Shown here piece by piece: positions 23,929-37,571 of a stretch of 64,000 nt of DNA. Origin of the DNA: Cadophora sp. MPI-SDFR-AT-0126 (taxonomy: Eukaryota > Ascomycota > Leotiomycetes > Helotiales > Ploettnerulaceae). The translations under genes were made by a program, and so were the position numbers. Position 1 is the stretch's first letter, and each line of letters opens with the position of its first letter. The notes under the pieces were generated by a model. The model saw only the letters and a program-made list of their open reading frames with translations. It was not told the DNA's origin and did no database searches. Location: contig JAGMVK010000019.1 of NCBI GenBank assembly GCA_020747065.1, forward strand, positions 496,001 through 560,000, in the 5' to 3' direction.

Positions 23929-26323
23929 TCAAACAACGAAATAATTCGCCAACAACCTCTCCACCGAGTCTCCCTGCGAATTACTCGCCTTCTTCAACAG
24001 ATTCTTCCGTTCGTTCTCCCAGTTCTCCTTCAACATCGCTTCGCGCTGCTGCAGCGGGTTGAGTGTATACGTCGGTAGACCTGTCGCCATGACATTGGGC
24101 GCACCTGCTCCTTGCCCTGAACTGCCTGACTGGGCAATTCCTGACTGAGGGGGCTGGGGCTGAGTGGTGTATGCACTGCTGGTGGATGGGCTGTTGTAGG
24201 AGTTTAAATTAGAGTTAGGATTTTGGTGAGAGTTGGGAGTGATGTTGGGATTGGAGATGTAGCTAGTGGGATTTGTGAAGCCATTCGAGGCTGCGAGGTT
24301 GGTGATCGTGCTAGTTGTGATATGCTGTGATGTGTTTGCCGCGACAGGAGGAGAGAAACCGCGTGTTGATGATGAGACGGCTGATGATGAGAGGGATTGT
24401 GCCATGTGCATCATGTTGTCGCGGCGGATGATCATGGATGGGAGACGGAGGTGGAACTGTTGTTTATCGTATCGTCAGTACAGATTCTTCCTCGCTTAAA
24501 CCCTCGATAGCAGTCATGTAAATAGGTCTGCTCGGGTATTAGGGGAGCGTAAAGCAAGGGATCGCTTACATTACTCAACACCTTCGCATGATTCAATCCC
24601 AGCGACTCACTTATATACATCAGACGTCCCTTCGCCCAGACTCGCTGAGAATCAGAGATGTAATCCGTATTCGAGATACTGAAAAGCGGCCACATCATGA
24701 AGACCCCACCAATGGCCTTCGCGCTGGCAACGCCCGCACTCTCACCTGATAATGGACTCGAGAAGTCCCCCGACTTGAGAATCCCGCCCTGGCTGACGCG
24801 CCAGCCGAGATGGTACGGCGCCGAAGCAATGACATCGGTGACGAGATCGACACATAACCGTACAGCCTGTGCGTACTCGGGCGTCGTTCGATAATCGACT
24901 GGCGAGCAGATCCACGCCGCGCAGCGGACTACTGCGCCCGAGATAAACAGCCTAGCGACTCTCATCTGATTCCAGAGGTTCGCAATACTGACATCATGAT
25001 ACATATCTACCTTTCCCGGGAAGACCTCCGCTTTCGTGATATCGCCGCCGGGAACTTGATCGACCCACGACACGGTCCGAGGCCGCCACTCCTCTGGGAG
25101 CATGGCTTCCCACTCTACGCAATCGTGTTCGAGGGCCTGCCCGCGCCGCATGATGTTCGTTACTTCTTGGAAGTACTCTGGAGTGCGGGGGAAGGTGGAG
25201 AGTGCGTTATTGAGTTCTACGCGGAGCTCGGCGACGCGGCAGGAGAGGTAGGTGATGAAGATACCGATTTTGTCTTTCTCGATGTCGGCGATCCACCATT
25301 CGGCTCCCATGGTCAGAGGTTTGGAGCCTGATAGTACGGATACGAGCTTCATCTTGTTAGTACTTGGCAGTGGTAGATGTTGAAATAGTCTTTACCATCT
25401 GTTGTCTCACAGCTATGAACAGCGAATAGCCTGCTTTAGTTCGTAGTTGCTTCCTGCCTCTCATCTTCACAAGTTGTACCGCACCATCGACATGCGAGTA
25501 CCACGCCATTGCATTAGACTTTTCCGAAGCAACCGTCTTCACGAAGTCAGCTTTCGTCCACTTCAATAGGTAGGTCTCATACCTCAAAAAAGCCCAGCAT
25601 CAAGATAGCCGCCAAAGTCGCATCCGTCTTCTGATGAGCCGGGGTCTGGAGAGCCAAATTCGTAGCCTTCAACGCTTTCGTATACTGCCCAATTGCCTGA
25701 CTGAACAACATGCGCTGGCCCTTTGTGTTTGGCCGATTCGCCAAAGAAGCCATTGCCACAGCCGAAAACGCAAGCGACAGATGTGAGTTTGCGGACTCAC
25801 TCTTCAGCATTGGAAGTAGAAAGTCAAAGTATCCTCTCGTTTCCAGACGAGGCGCAATAACGAAGTTCGAGACGAAGAAACATGGTGCTTGTTGTTCTAA
25901 CGGGATCGATGGTGCTCCTAGAGGTGATATCGCCTTCGACAGGTCCTGGTCAGGGTTTGGCGCGATCAGTGTCGGTGATCGTTCGGGACTTGCCTCATCT
26001 GTTGATGTGGTTGAGAAGGAAGATTGTTGTGTCGCTAGGGAAATCTGAGATCCAGCCCTCTTGCTGTTTACTGCTCTCCGAGCCCTTCTCTCTGTAGCTT
26101 GCGTCTCATTCCGGAAGACCAAGTCGAAGTCGTCTTTGTATCCAGGACATACTCGCCTTGATTTGGCGCACTGGTTGCATGTTGGTTTTGTCTCATCACA
26201 CTGCGGGGTATGGTTAGCAAGAACTTATTCCGACTTTCAAAACTTATGAGGACAATGTCTTACTTTAATTCTTCTCGTCCGGCACATCTGGCAGCCCCTC
26301 GAGGGCTTTCCACAATAAACCAT
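23929..26323 (-). CDS. Zn2Cys6 fungal transcription factor
   Basis: Five exons, 26323-26264, 26200-25583, 25536-25396, 25352-24570 and 24456-23929, join in frame to about 709 residues. The binuclear zinc cluster is split by the first intron: GCQMCRTRRIK in exon 1 continues as CDETKPTCNQCAKSRRVCPGY, giving the six cysteines. A middle fungal-specific regulatory region follows (AWYSHVDGAVQLVKMRGRKQL, then a helical domain up to VLSNFHLRLPS). The C-terminus is rich in Ser, Asn and Gln, typical of activation domains, and ends LLANYFVV. Targets cannot be inferred: the gene is flanked by a gene-poor region and by VPS51, with no metabolic cluster beside it. Confidence 0.88.
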
Positions 26324-29300
26324 CTTGCTACCGGTATATCTTCAATAGTACGCCACACGGGCGGTGCAAGGGCTGTCCTAGAGATCGACAAGTGGTAGAT
26401 CAGCCGTTTGTCTGAGAAACTCCGAGCCGTTTGTCACTCTATTCAATTTTCTCCAGAAGATGCTTTCGATTCTTGTCTAGACTGATAAGTTGCGGGATAT
26501 ATTGGACGTTACTGACGTCGATTTCCCAAGTTCCGGCGGGGTTCGATTATTGTCAGATGGCAGTGCAACAACTTGAAACTGTGGCAGGTGAAGGTACTCC
26601 GGTCCAGAAAAAGGTATCGCGAGAATGTGACAGCTGTAGATGTGGATGCGGCTGTAAACTCCTCCGATGATCGACTGGAGGCGAGAAAGGATTGGAAGAT
26701 CTGAGTGATTGCCGAAGTCTACGATGTCTGGACTGTGATATGCTTGGTTCGGTTGTGGTGGAGAAACATCAAGCGTACCAGAAGGGTCCCTCGAACAGTG
26801 TCAATGTTGAACCGGTAGAAAATTGATATCTTTGGATGAAGAGCAGGAGGAATGGAGTTGTTTTCTCAGCCTTGGAGAACCTCTTGGGAGTTACTAATAT
26901 GGGGGAAGCTGCCCTGTTGTTGCTGTGCCGTGTGCGACGCTTCGACCAGGGATCTGGTTTCTCGATCAATGGAGATCCAAGGGTGTGTCAATTCGGTTTG
27001 CATGGGGTCGTTGAGTGAGCATGGGGCATTGTTCGGGACTTTTCTGAAGCACGACCGATATCTGGACGATCAGGGGTCCTCTTCTCTCCCTATCTAAAAG
27101 GGCCGGATGAAAGAGCACTTGTTGACCGTTAGGAGACTGTGCACTAACATATGTCAGCCAGTTGACATACAGCACTTTCTTCAAAAAAAAAAAAAGGAAG
27201 ATGAGTCGTCCGTGATAGATGCAAGCTTGTTCAGAAGCTGCATCATCCTGGAGAGAACGTCCCGGACAATGATTGCACAGCTGCCGATATCGACGGTTCC
27301 CGGGAAGGTCTATGCACCAAGTCTCTGATTCGCTCTTACAGTGTTTGGCCCTTGTACTGCGCAGCTGCAGTGGACCTATCGTGCCACCAAAGTCTCTGAA
27401 GAAGCAAATAGAGCTCTGCAAGAAAGTCCTCCAATCGATTGCTTGCTCGACGGTCGAATGTATTCAATACAAATGTTGGTTGAAGTGTTGCTGTTGAGGG
27501 TGAGCGAGGGGAAGCAACCATTCAGCACAGCACGGCACGATTCATCCTCAAGACCCCGGATTCTTAGCCCTCGATCAGCTAAAAAGAGCCACCACAACCT
27601 AAGACAGAACACTAGCTATCCCTAGCTAGAACAGCAACAGAAAGACAGGCTCCCTGACATCTGCCACACTGGCGCCGTCAGATATCGTAGCGAGAAACCT
27701 AGCACTCACCCTAGAACATTGACTGATTGGAAGTAGCATCAACGGGAACTAGTGCTCCAGAACACACCATAATAGTCTGTACTAAACGGTCTCACTTTCA
27801 TGAACGTTAATTGCATAATGTGTTCAAGTATTTCACCGACTGTCATTGCAAATCTTAGAACTCCATTATTCTTGGAAGAGATATGATCTCCCTTCTTCCA
27901 CATCATTGCGGCAACTCCCTTCCGCGTTATCTCGGTATTCTTTCCGAAAGGTTTAACATGGACAGGGGAGAAGCTTCGATCTGAATTACCGGACAGGGGA
28001 TGTCGCCATCTCAGTGCAAGGGCTGAGTTTGCTCGGACCCGGTAGGCGGGTGGATACAGTATCCTCCACTTTACCGTACCGTTCCTCTCCCGTTAAATCT
28101 AGCCGTTGATTGCCCTCGTTTGATCTTCTCGTGCGTCAGAATGTCTCTCTCTTCAATAAACTTAAAATCGCAATCTAATTCTAACCTTCTTACCCAAAAA
28201 AAACTTGAACACTTGCAGAATGGTGTCTAGAAAAGCACTGTATGTGAAGAAGTGCACAAACGCTGATGAAAGGAAAGGGAAGGCAAGGGGTCAAAGCGGA
28301 AACTACTCTAATTCGTACCTCCCCAGCCCACTCTATTTGCATGCATGCAGGAGTGCTGAAGCAGCACCTCACGTCTCTGCCTGACACGGCTTGCTCGGCA
28401 AACACTGGCAGCCGTTTCAAAAGATGGGAGGGAGTTCCAGCCTTCCAGGTTTGTGTCGACAAACTTGAAGTGCCTTGGCGAAGGCTGAAGCATGAAGCTG
28501 AGCACATTATTGGCATACAAATAAGCTTATAATCCTGAGCCCGCCCGGAAGAGGATGCTGGAGTGAGAAGTCGATGAAGGAAGCATAAAGCAAAGAACAT
28601 AACGAAGACGTGGTTACATCTGGGTACCTGAAGTCATTACCAGCTCAGCCCATATCTGTAAAGACCAAGATGACGGTGTCTGTACTAAGTACCTCGATTT
28701 TGGTACGTCGCAGCTTTCTCGTACTATCTAAACACGCCCTTCTACCCACTCTGCCTAAGTCCCTTGGACTATTCGTTTCTCCAAACCTTTCTTCTCTCCA
28801 CTCGAAATTCTCGATTCGTGGGATTATACCCCATCTAAAAGCCAGCAAACAACCCATCCATCCATCCGCCTCAAAATTGAATTCAGTCAGTCAGCGAGCC
28901 ATTTTGCTTTTCCACAGTTTCCTTTTGCGCCCATCGGTGAATCAGCGGATTCAGTGACCCCGCTCGCTGTTAAATGCCTATCAATCGTACAAAAGCAAAG
29001 CAGAAGGATCTCCACCCACTTCCTCATATCCATGCTCAGCTCATGTTCATGCCGGCCGATCTCTTTGCTTGTTCGCGAGCAGACTAAAAAGAAAAGAAGA
29101 TTGGACCGGGGCATAGCAGAGAGACCGAGAAGAGAGGAAACAACCTCGGCTCTCCCTTTTCGTTTCTGTTTCTGTTGCAATTTCATCCCAATTGCTTGCC
29201 ATGCATGTTCATGTAGAGACCATGTCCATGTTTGTTTGTAAATATGCCATGCATGCCATGCTATACGTGAAGACCAAAGGATGATATACAAATCGTCGGG

Positions 29301-29416
29301 TCAGATCAGCCCACGCCATCCAAAGCAAGGACGACATAGTCGTCACGTAGCATCGCAAAGCATGGTCTGCCTTCGCTATGCATTATAGGTCATGGAGAGT
29401 CAATCTATGACCAGTT
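26324..29416. other. Gene-poor 3.1 kb region
   Basis: This region holds the promoter of the Zn2Cys6 gene and the 3' flank of MSN5. A run of A residues occurs near 27184-27196 and CATC repeats near 28855-28868. Open frames such as 26966-27421 (minus) and 28190-28600 (minus) show no domain character. No transposon ends, tRNA or rRNA were noticed. Confidence 0.45.
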
Positions 29417-32400
29417 TCACAGCTCCTCAAACATATTAGCGACTCCTACCAAACTAGGACTTGACTGCCTCGGCTCGGTGGAAGGCGGGGGCTCTTTCAT
29501 AAACTCCTGCTGCATCTTACTGCGATCTTTCCGAACCGCCGAGACAGACTTTGTGATTCGGCCTTGCTCACTAATGCTAACGCCCTTGATATCACGGAGG
29601 AGATCGAGGACTAAAGCCCGCTGCTGGCGTTGCTGCATGCCTTGACGTGTGACATAGTCGATACATTTATCGACCGCGCGCTCTTCGACGCCTGGGATGC
29701 TGACGAGTATTTGGCGAGGGGTGGGCGTCAGGTTGGAGTAGTAGATGAGGACTGAGGCAATGAGCTGAGCGAGGTCTTTTTGCAGGTCGACAAAATATGG
29801 TTCGTTGAGAGAGGAGATGCATGCCTTCAGAACATCGGTGCTGATAAATTCGCGGATGGACGGGGCGAGAGGTGCGTCTTGTATAGCGAAATCGGGGATG
29901 AGAGACCGAAAAATGCGAAGAACGACTCCGCAGCATCGTCCATCGCGCATACGGATTGCGTGAGTCATGAACATCAGGAGAGGTTCTATAATGGTGGAGG
30001 AAGTTAGGCAGAATGTTCTCATTGATGGATATGCCGATGCTGCATCGTCGCTCTTATAAGTTGAAGCATCTTTTGCTGTTACGGTGCTTGCTGCGATATC
30101 TAAGAAGCATTAGCAATGGTCCCGGATCGTAATGCTGCTTCTTACTCTGACGAGCAGGATCCAGGACGCCAGCAGCTATCATGACCGCCGCATGAGTCAG
30201 TTGGCGCAGGATACTCTCTGCCTTCATCTCATCAGTCAGGTTATCTCCATCTGTCGTCGCGACTTGATTTTGAGCAAGTTTCTCCCACTCTGAACTGCAC
30301 TTCGCATCTATCTGTGCAAAGCAAGTTGCCAGTATTGGGGGGACGAAGTGACTGCGCAGCTCGACGGGACAGTCATCAACTAGTAGGCGAACGACGTTGA
30401 GCAGTGCAATGAGCTGATGCGTTGATAAGCAGTCGGCATCTGCAAAGAGTGCATGTGCTAATGGGCCAGGTAATTCATTGAAGCCGTAAAAGTCAATATC
30501 AAGTTTGCTCATACACCAAAGAATAGAGTAGCAAGCTTCTCTGATTGTGCGGATGGTGCCGCGGATTGACGAAGCGAATCCTTCCATTGTGCTCCGAGTA
30601 CCAGTCACGCGAGCGTAAAAGTCGTCCTTACTACCAGTTGAAATACCAGCTTGCCAGAATCTGTCGGTCAATATTCGGCTAGGAAGAGATTGCATATCTG
30701 AAGGGAGTCCTGTCCAGTTGGCAGGATTATGGAAAGAGTGAGCGTGACTGTAACATTAGAATTTGCTTCATTCTGATTAAGTGGAGGACACACCTCAGAA
30801 ACTTGAGCAAGCTTGGAAGGATAACCGGTAAAGCCTCCCGCCACAAAAGCAGCGACACCTTATATGCCGGAGTATCCTTTTCTACCTTTTCTGTTGAACA
30901 ACTCAAGAATGATTTCGTTGTTCGTAATGGCAGGGCCTAGCGATGAGTAAGTAGGGGTGCAAGCACAGCAGGATGTTATCCTTACTTTGAGTCGTTCGTC
31001 TAGCTCCTTCTGTATCGACTGGCCTTCCTCATCAAGCTGATATAGTCCCCATTCTTCGATTTCGTGTACTCTTCGGCTCAAAAGATAATCTCGCACCTTG
31101 CTAAGGCCAAGTAGATCGGAGAATCCACTGAAAGAAGCCAGGGCCTGATTCATCTCTGGATTTTGCCACAATTGTTTAACTGGATTGACGAATGCAAGCA
31201 GCTTTTCCAACCGTGCATTTGATTCGACCTTAGAGGCTTTGAGACTGCTAATTATCAGTGAATGTAGCACATGGGCAAAGGCGGATGCTTACATAATGGT
31301 AAAGAGAAAAGTATTGTAAGAAGTTTGTCTTTTGGTATCTAATGCTCCTGATGAGATGATCTCATTTACTTTTGCTTCCAACTGCTCATAGACGTCCTAG
31401 ACTTGTTAGCACATCCTTCTCTGGGTACGAATTCTTCTTACCAGAAGCTGATCGGGCATCTTGCTAGCCAGTCTCTGCAGCTCATAAATACTGTCGCCTT
31501 GCAATTCCTTTACCGCATCGTTGTACGCAGAGTACTCTGGCCGCTCGGCATGCCTACTGGTCAGAAGCTGCTCCAAAACCTTCAACATGAAGGAGACCTT
31601 CTTGTCTAGAGCAGTCGTTGAGAATGCAACGACAAGCTGAAGGATGCGCTTGCGTATCAGAGGATCCTAACGGATATAAGCAGAGTCCATTGGATCAGTG
31701 AGAAGATATCGTACCTCGAAAGTGATTTCCATCAGACCATCGCACCATGCCTCAATGTTACTCTCCATAGCAGTACGTTCCTGCTCCTAAGTTGTAGTCA
31801 GCATCCGCTGCAAATAAATGAAGTTGTGATTCTTGCATCTTCCTGAGGCTTCGATCCAGAAGCTGATCTCCACTTCATGTACCCTTTCAATGCAGCTTCC
31901 ACAACTGTGAAATGTGCATCCGTTCGAAGGACAGGAATTGAGGATTTGGAGTAAGACTCAACTTTTTGGCATTAGCGAGTGCTTGGAGTGGGCTTTCATC
32001 CTACTTACTAGAGAATGGAGGCTGTCCATCATACAAGTGCCGCATTGAATTATCCACTTGACTCAAAATATGATATATGGCTTCGGTCCGCTTCTGACGA
32101 ACAATGCACTCGATTATCTGTACATTGTATCGCCGATAATTGCCAAGGAAAGCATGTCGCTCAGGGACTGTGTCAATATCCTCGAGAAGGAAAATGAGAG
32201 AAGGGTCATCTGAGTCTTCAGGGAGATTCTCGTAGCGTATTAATCTCGAGCTACATAATTCGAGCAGAGGTGCAATTAGGGGAGTGATAGTGGGAGAACC
32301 GCCAATGGTATCTGAGCGGAAAAGTCGGGTCCAAGTAACGAGAAGGGGTATTGAAACAACAAAGCTCTGACTCTGAGTAATAGCAAGAAATAGGTTCAAA

Positions 32401-33664
32401 AGGTTGGGAAGATCGCAGTCTTCGGGTATGGCTGAGATCTTTTGCTCTATGAAGCTGCCGAGGTTGGAGATCATCTAGGGACGAGTGAGTGAGAGCATGA
32501 ATGTGGTAAAGTAGTATGGACGAACCTCCGAGAATTTCTTTGCAAATAAATACTTCTCATCGTCGATATCTCGAGGATCAACAACAGAGTATTCAAAAAG
32601 CTTGCGCAAGAGGTCAACCATTTGGCTGGTGTACATGGGGCAAACTAGGGCAAGAAATTCTTCGTCTGAGAAGTGCAGTCTGCTGTATAAAGCGTGAAGA
32701 GCTTCAACAGATGCCTGTTTGTGTTAGTGAGTGTGCAATAAGCTTGCTGGCGAACGTGGCTTACTAGTTGCACCACAACACTTGGAGTAGCTAGACTCTT
32801 GCACATATGCTGGACGCAAGAGGCGCTGGAAATTGCCTTCGGAATCGCCCATGGCATAACCGATTTATACACAGCCAGAGTTTTGACGGCACAACTCTGA
32901 TACTGTGCATTGCCCACCAGGTCGTTGTCCAGGCACTGGTTCAGAAGCTCCCCCATTCTCACCAGCCAGCCCTCCTCTCCATATCGGAGAGTTGTGCCAA
33001 TTTGTCTGTTCGGGAATGTCTCTGCAAGCACAATTGCTGGTGTGAAGATCTCCACGCACGCCTTACTGAGAGCACCTTCTCGCAGAACCGCAATGGTATC
33101 TTCCCCATTGAAAACCTCGTCGGATAGTGTCTCCAGGACGAAGAGCACAAATTCCTTATGCACCACTGATCCAGGAACCTCCCACAGCTGAACCAAAAGC
33201 TGATCCATATCCAGCCATTCCGCAGCCCAGCTTCTCTTTGCAATTTCCACCCATAATTGTGCGGTCTTGTTTCGCAGGTACAATGGGTCCTCCGCCGAAA
33301 CATTCTGTGAGAGTTGCAGTATCCATTCCCGTAACGCCGTGCCTTGCGCCTCCGAGTACTCTGCCCATTTGTGTTTTATTGCGTGCTCGAGCAGAGAGAG
33401 GGCATAGTGGCGGACCACAGGTTGCTGGCTCTTGTCGGAGGCTAATGTGAAGCCATGGTAGGGTGCCTCAGCGTTGCTCTTAATATTGTCTAGGAAGATC
33501 GAAGCTTCTCTACGGGAATCATTCGAGGAGTATGGACCGTGGACGATGTGCAGAGCTTCTTGAATCTGGGGCAGCAGAGTTGTGCTACCTCCGTTTGCCT
33601 GGTTCGTACCCTCGCTCGTGCTGTGCAAGCCAATAGTATTGTGGCCGTTCGACGAGCCGTTCAT
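29417..33664 (-). CDS. MSN5: Msn5/exportin-5 type karyopherin
   Basis: A long gene runs from ATG at 33664 to TGA at 29417 with about a dozen exons. Clear exon starts are 33664-32765, 32714 onward (ASVEALHALY) and 32474 onward (MISNLGSFIEQK). A later exon begins IESYSKSSIPVLRTDAHF at about 31960. The N-terminal HEAT-like importin-beta domain (RREASIFLDNIK, VVRHYALSLLEHAIKHKW, YLRNKTAQLWVEIAKRSW) matches exportin-5/Msn5 spacing. Msn5 carries phosphorylated transcription factors and other cargo out of the nucleus; exportin-5 relatives export RNA. The end is acidic and short (NMFEEL). One intron uses a GTTCGT donor (near 32526). Several small exons between 30700 and 32000 were not individually resolved. 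Confidence 0.85.
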
Positions 33665-34484
33665 TGCGAAACTTTGATCCCGGAGTATTGTAAAGCAGGA
33701 TTTATGCGATCAAGAGACCTCTTATGGTTTAGAGATCTCGTGGAGGGAAATGAGCGTCTGGGTTGTGAGCTGATTGTAAGTCATGCGCGTGAATTTGGTA
33801 TGTTGATAAAGAAGCTCGGCGGCGCACCAAGTAGAAGACTGATAAAGAAGACCATTCACAGGCTGAAGTTTCGCTAGAGTAGGATAGACTGCAATGTGGT
33901 ACAGCTTTGAGTTGAGAATAACAAAGAATGGAACTGGAACTGGAGAAACTGGAAGACGGCAAAGTCTATCTCGGCCTTCTTTCAACCTGGAGGAGGCTGA
34001 ACCTTGGAAGTCGGCCGCCCGCTAGTTTTCTGATGGGGCAAGGCTACCTAGGCTCGAGAAGCAGCCAATCAATCGAGGGCTGTATTTACTTTGGTTCCAA
34101 GAATGTTTTTGCTTTACATAATACTTCTTTATACTTAAAATTATCATTTTATGCTAGAATTCTGAATAGATCAAGTTTAATTGATCGAGCTCCCTCTGGA
34201 AGATTATCCCAAGCTCACAAAAGTACATGTTGCCCAATCAACATCCTCATTCTCAGGAACCAAACATGTGGCTTGGTGTTAAATGTCGTTTGCTTTAAAG
34301 CTGTCTGATGATTAAGAATATAAATGTACAGCCAAATCAAAGATCCATTCCGTTCCAATCGCTCAGATGCGCAACCCTGGTCGACCCAAACTCCTTGCAA
34401 ATAGACTACCCGTTGATAATGTAGCCATGTGCTCGACATGAAAGCACTAAGGCTTGCTAATGCATCGTGTCAAAACCTCATAAT
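33665..34484. other. Intergenic, partly AT-rich
   Basis: These 820 bases lie between the MSN5 start and the 3' end of the sterylglucosidase gene. The part from about 34080 to 34330 is AT-rich. No gene is recognised. Confidence 0.45.
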
Positions 34485-36975
34485 CTACATCACAGAGCAT
34501 TTGCTCTGCTGGCACTGATCCAAATAACCCTCCTCCTCCTCTCTACCAAGTGCCATATTCTGCCTCCGCTGAACACCGGTGACCTTAATACTGTGTTCGC
34601 CTTCCACGTGCCACCATCTCAGCTTCTGAATCATTCCACCATCCTCGTCATCGGTACTGATGGTCCATTTGCCCGCTGATACTATGATCTCGCATTTGTC
34701 TTTGGGAAAGTGAAACTCTGGCAAGAAAATTTCAGTTGGCTTCTCCTCCGTACTAGGTTTGTGGGCTTGAAGTGTGAATGTAAAGATACAATTTCGCAAG
34801 TCGAATCCAGATTTTACGATTTTCCCAACCGTTGATATAGGAGAGGGTCGTACATAGGCTTCCGCAGCTCTGTAGCCAGGCGCACTTGTCAGCTCTGGTG
34901 GTGCATCTGAGGCATTTGCGTCTGAAGAGATTGAAGGTGTTTTCAGTTTGTCCTTCAAATTGCCAGGATTGACCGCTGACTCGTCGGAAAAGGCTTTCTT
35001 TGTCATGGGACCAGACTTGTGTACTAGACTAGTCGTGGACCCATTTAAAGGAGTAGGAGGAAGTGGTGATAGTGGGAGCGGTTGGTCATCTAGTGAAAAG
35101 ATGGACAAATCTTCTCCATTCCATTGATCGCCCAAATGATGTTTATTCTGTTCTCGTTAAACACCACATACTAGAGTGTGGTAAACAACTTACCTCGCAC
35201 ATATACAGCCACAAAGTATAACCGGCCATGGAGCTATTCTCGACCGCAAAGTGGTTGGCATCCATAGCACCAGACTGACTAGAATAATCTCCAGTCTTGT
35301 AAGCGTATTTGTCGTCCATGTCGTAAGGAATTCCAAATTCGGTCAACACACATGGGTGATTGCCCATGTAATCTACTCCTTCTTGTCTGATAGCGGACAA
35401 CTGGTCCCTGAAGCAATTCCGGATTGCGGTCTCTCCAATCTTGACAGCAAAAGCCGGGCTCATATATCTTCCTCGCAAGACGCCGAGAACATCAACATTC
35501 CAGTAACGATTCCATTTCTTCGTCATTAGGGTCAAGCCGTCGTAATAGTGGGGCGCATACACCATCTTTGGGTCATCATCTGGAGACCCCTTGATGCTTG
35601 GAGGAATCTCCAACGTTGGAGGCTGGCAAAACAAGATACAGTCTTTATGGTGGCTACGAATAGCGTCCCGGTGTTTCCGGTAGTAGTCCATCCAATATGT
35701 GTTGGTGAATACTTCATAGTCAAGCACTTCTCCTTTTGAATTTTTCTTGAAGTAGTCCTTTTTCAAAAGGGTATCAGTGCTTGGGTCCCAGACGCCGTGT
35801 TGAGCCCAGATGCATTCTCCCAGTTTCCATCCAGGGTCCCGTTTGTACGAATACCTCGATTCATCGTAATTCGCTGGAAGCCAAGCACTTTCCCCTTGTG
35901 GATCGACTAGAACTCTTCCAGATTTGTACGGACCCATGCCCCCGAAATCCCAAGTGTCTATCTCACAGGCCCTTCCAGATCCGGTTAACATGGCTTGCCA
36001 GGCCGTCGGGGATGTGCCTTTCTGCAACTTCTGTTCGCTAGGAATAACGGTGATGTCTTGCCAGCCAACCAATCCGCGATTTGGCTCGTTCATGCTCTCC
36101 CATCCAATAACAACCTCGTCCTCCAAGTCGCCAGCTTCGTGTATCCGTTTAGCCAGGTGTGCAAGAGCACCGATAAAATGATCCTGCAAGAAGTCTTGAA
36201 TGTTCTTCCCGTCGATAATGCACTTTGGCGCAAAGTCCCTCCCCGCGAAGAAAAGTGTGAATATGACCTGACAGGCCATGCGTGTATAGTTCGTTGACCA
36301 AATCATTTTAGGGAACTTTTCGGGTTCCGGGTAGGTGTTATGCACAAGTGCAGCTTCTGTTGCAGCGAAGCTTTGGGGATTCAACCCACACGCATACAAC
36401 GTCCACATTGGAGCTCCCGATCCGCCGGAGAATCTCGACCACTACTATCATTAGCAAGCGTCCGCGCTCAAATCTCAGAATCAACATACAACATCCTGAT
36501 GTGGATCCATGAAAATGTAGAATCCATAATTCCTTCCTAGGCGCAGAATCTCAATGGTATGCTGGATCCACTCCTCATCGTATATTCCAGGTCCTGCCGC
36601 TTCAATCGCTTCCCAAGTAAAGACATACCGTATGGTGTTGTAACCCCAACGCTTCAGTCGGGAGAAGTGGAGGTGTGCATCTTCAACGGGAAAGGGACGG
36701 GAATGGAAGTTCACCGTGTCTCCGTCGAAGAAGTCCAAAGGGACATGAGAGGGCTGGTCCGGATTGCTGGGGTACTTAGCATCTCCAGCCATATTGATGC
36801 CCCGAAGGGTGACCTGTCTTCCATGATCATCTCGGAAGTGGCCATTCTCGATCGTAAGTCTCAGCGGCATGATGTGGAATTGACGGTTTCTAGGGTAGCA
36901 ATTTCGAATTATTCTGCTGGCCGAGTGCAGCGCAGAGTAAGGGATTCGGAGTGTGAAACGTTCTGCCAGGTCCAC
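34485..36975 (-). CDS. GH5 sterylglucosidase / glucosylceramidase-like enzyme
   Basis: Exons 36975-36490, 36441-35194 and 35147-34485 join in phase to 798 residues. The GH5 barrel is recognised from FTWEAIEAAGPG, DPHQDVWSRFSGGSGAP, the acid/base Glu281 in WESMNEP and the nucleophile Glu530 in LTEFGIPYD. The size and Cys/Gly pattern match the fungal EGCrP2/Sgl1/SglA group, which hydrolyses ergosterol glucoside and glucosylceramide. A linker of about 150 Ser/Pro-rich residues follows. A C-terminal beta domain contains RNCIFTFTLQAH and HFPKDKCEIIV. No signal peptide is seen, so the enzyme is intracellular. The last residues are Cys-Gln-Gln-Ser-Lys-Cys-Ser-Val-Met, a CaaX-like end. An internal Met at about residue 36 (MPLRLTIENG) could be an alternative start. 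Confidence 0.88.
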
Positions 36976-37571
36976 TTGTTGTGCTTTTCCTTGAATTCAG
37001 CAGCGGACCATCACCAGGGACTTTCGAAGGCTGGACTGTCCGCCACTATCATGAAAGCATTCGAGAACAGTGCAAAGTGAACACAAGATAGCGGAGAGGA
37101 GGAGAGTAAAAGGTGCGGCCGGCAGATGCAGTCAGGATGCACAGCTGTAAATTGCTGAATAACGTGGAGTGGCGGCACTCGTCGTCTCGTACGGAGGTAG
37201 GCTTGTGCCTTTCGGACTGGAGAGTACTTGATGATGATTGCATCGCAATCGCACTCGTACAGCTCCCGTCTCTCTCCTGGGATGGCGTACGAGCCGAAAT
37301 TCCGCCGGCAGCATCGGATTCGAGGAAACCGGACAGGGATGTGGGAACATTATTGTTCCGAGCCCCTCCTCTTTAATGCTAGCCCATGCCACTGCAAGGA
37401 TCAGACAAGGCTGTGAAAGTGGCATGGCGGCGATCGACTGTGACTGGGGAGTAACGCAGTGGGCTTCAATCAACAGTCAACATTCCGCACTCACGACGTG
37501 AATAGCCTCGAAACTCACCATTTCTGACCTCGACAGTCAACTATGCTAGTCTTGGAAACGGTTCCTCGAAC
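36976..37571. promoter_or_regulatory. Divergent promoter region, sterylglucosidase and SKI3
   Basis: About 600 bases separate the two start codons, which point away from each other. No specific site is claimed. Several short GC-rich open frames here are not genes. Confidence 0.45.

Noticed and set aside
26966..27421. Minus-strand 151-codon frame in the gene-poor region
   Set aside because: It includes a poly-A-derived Phe run and shows no domain or splice support.
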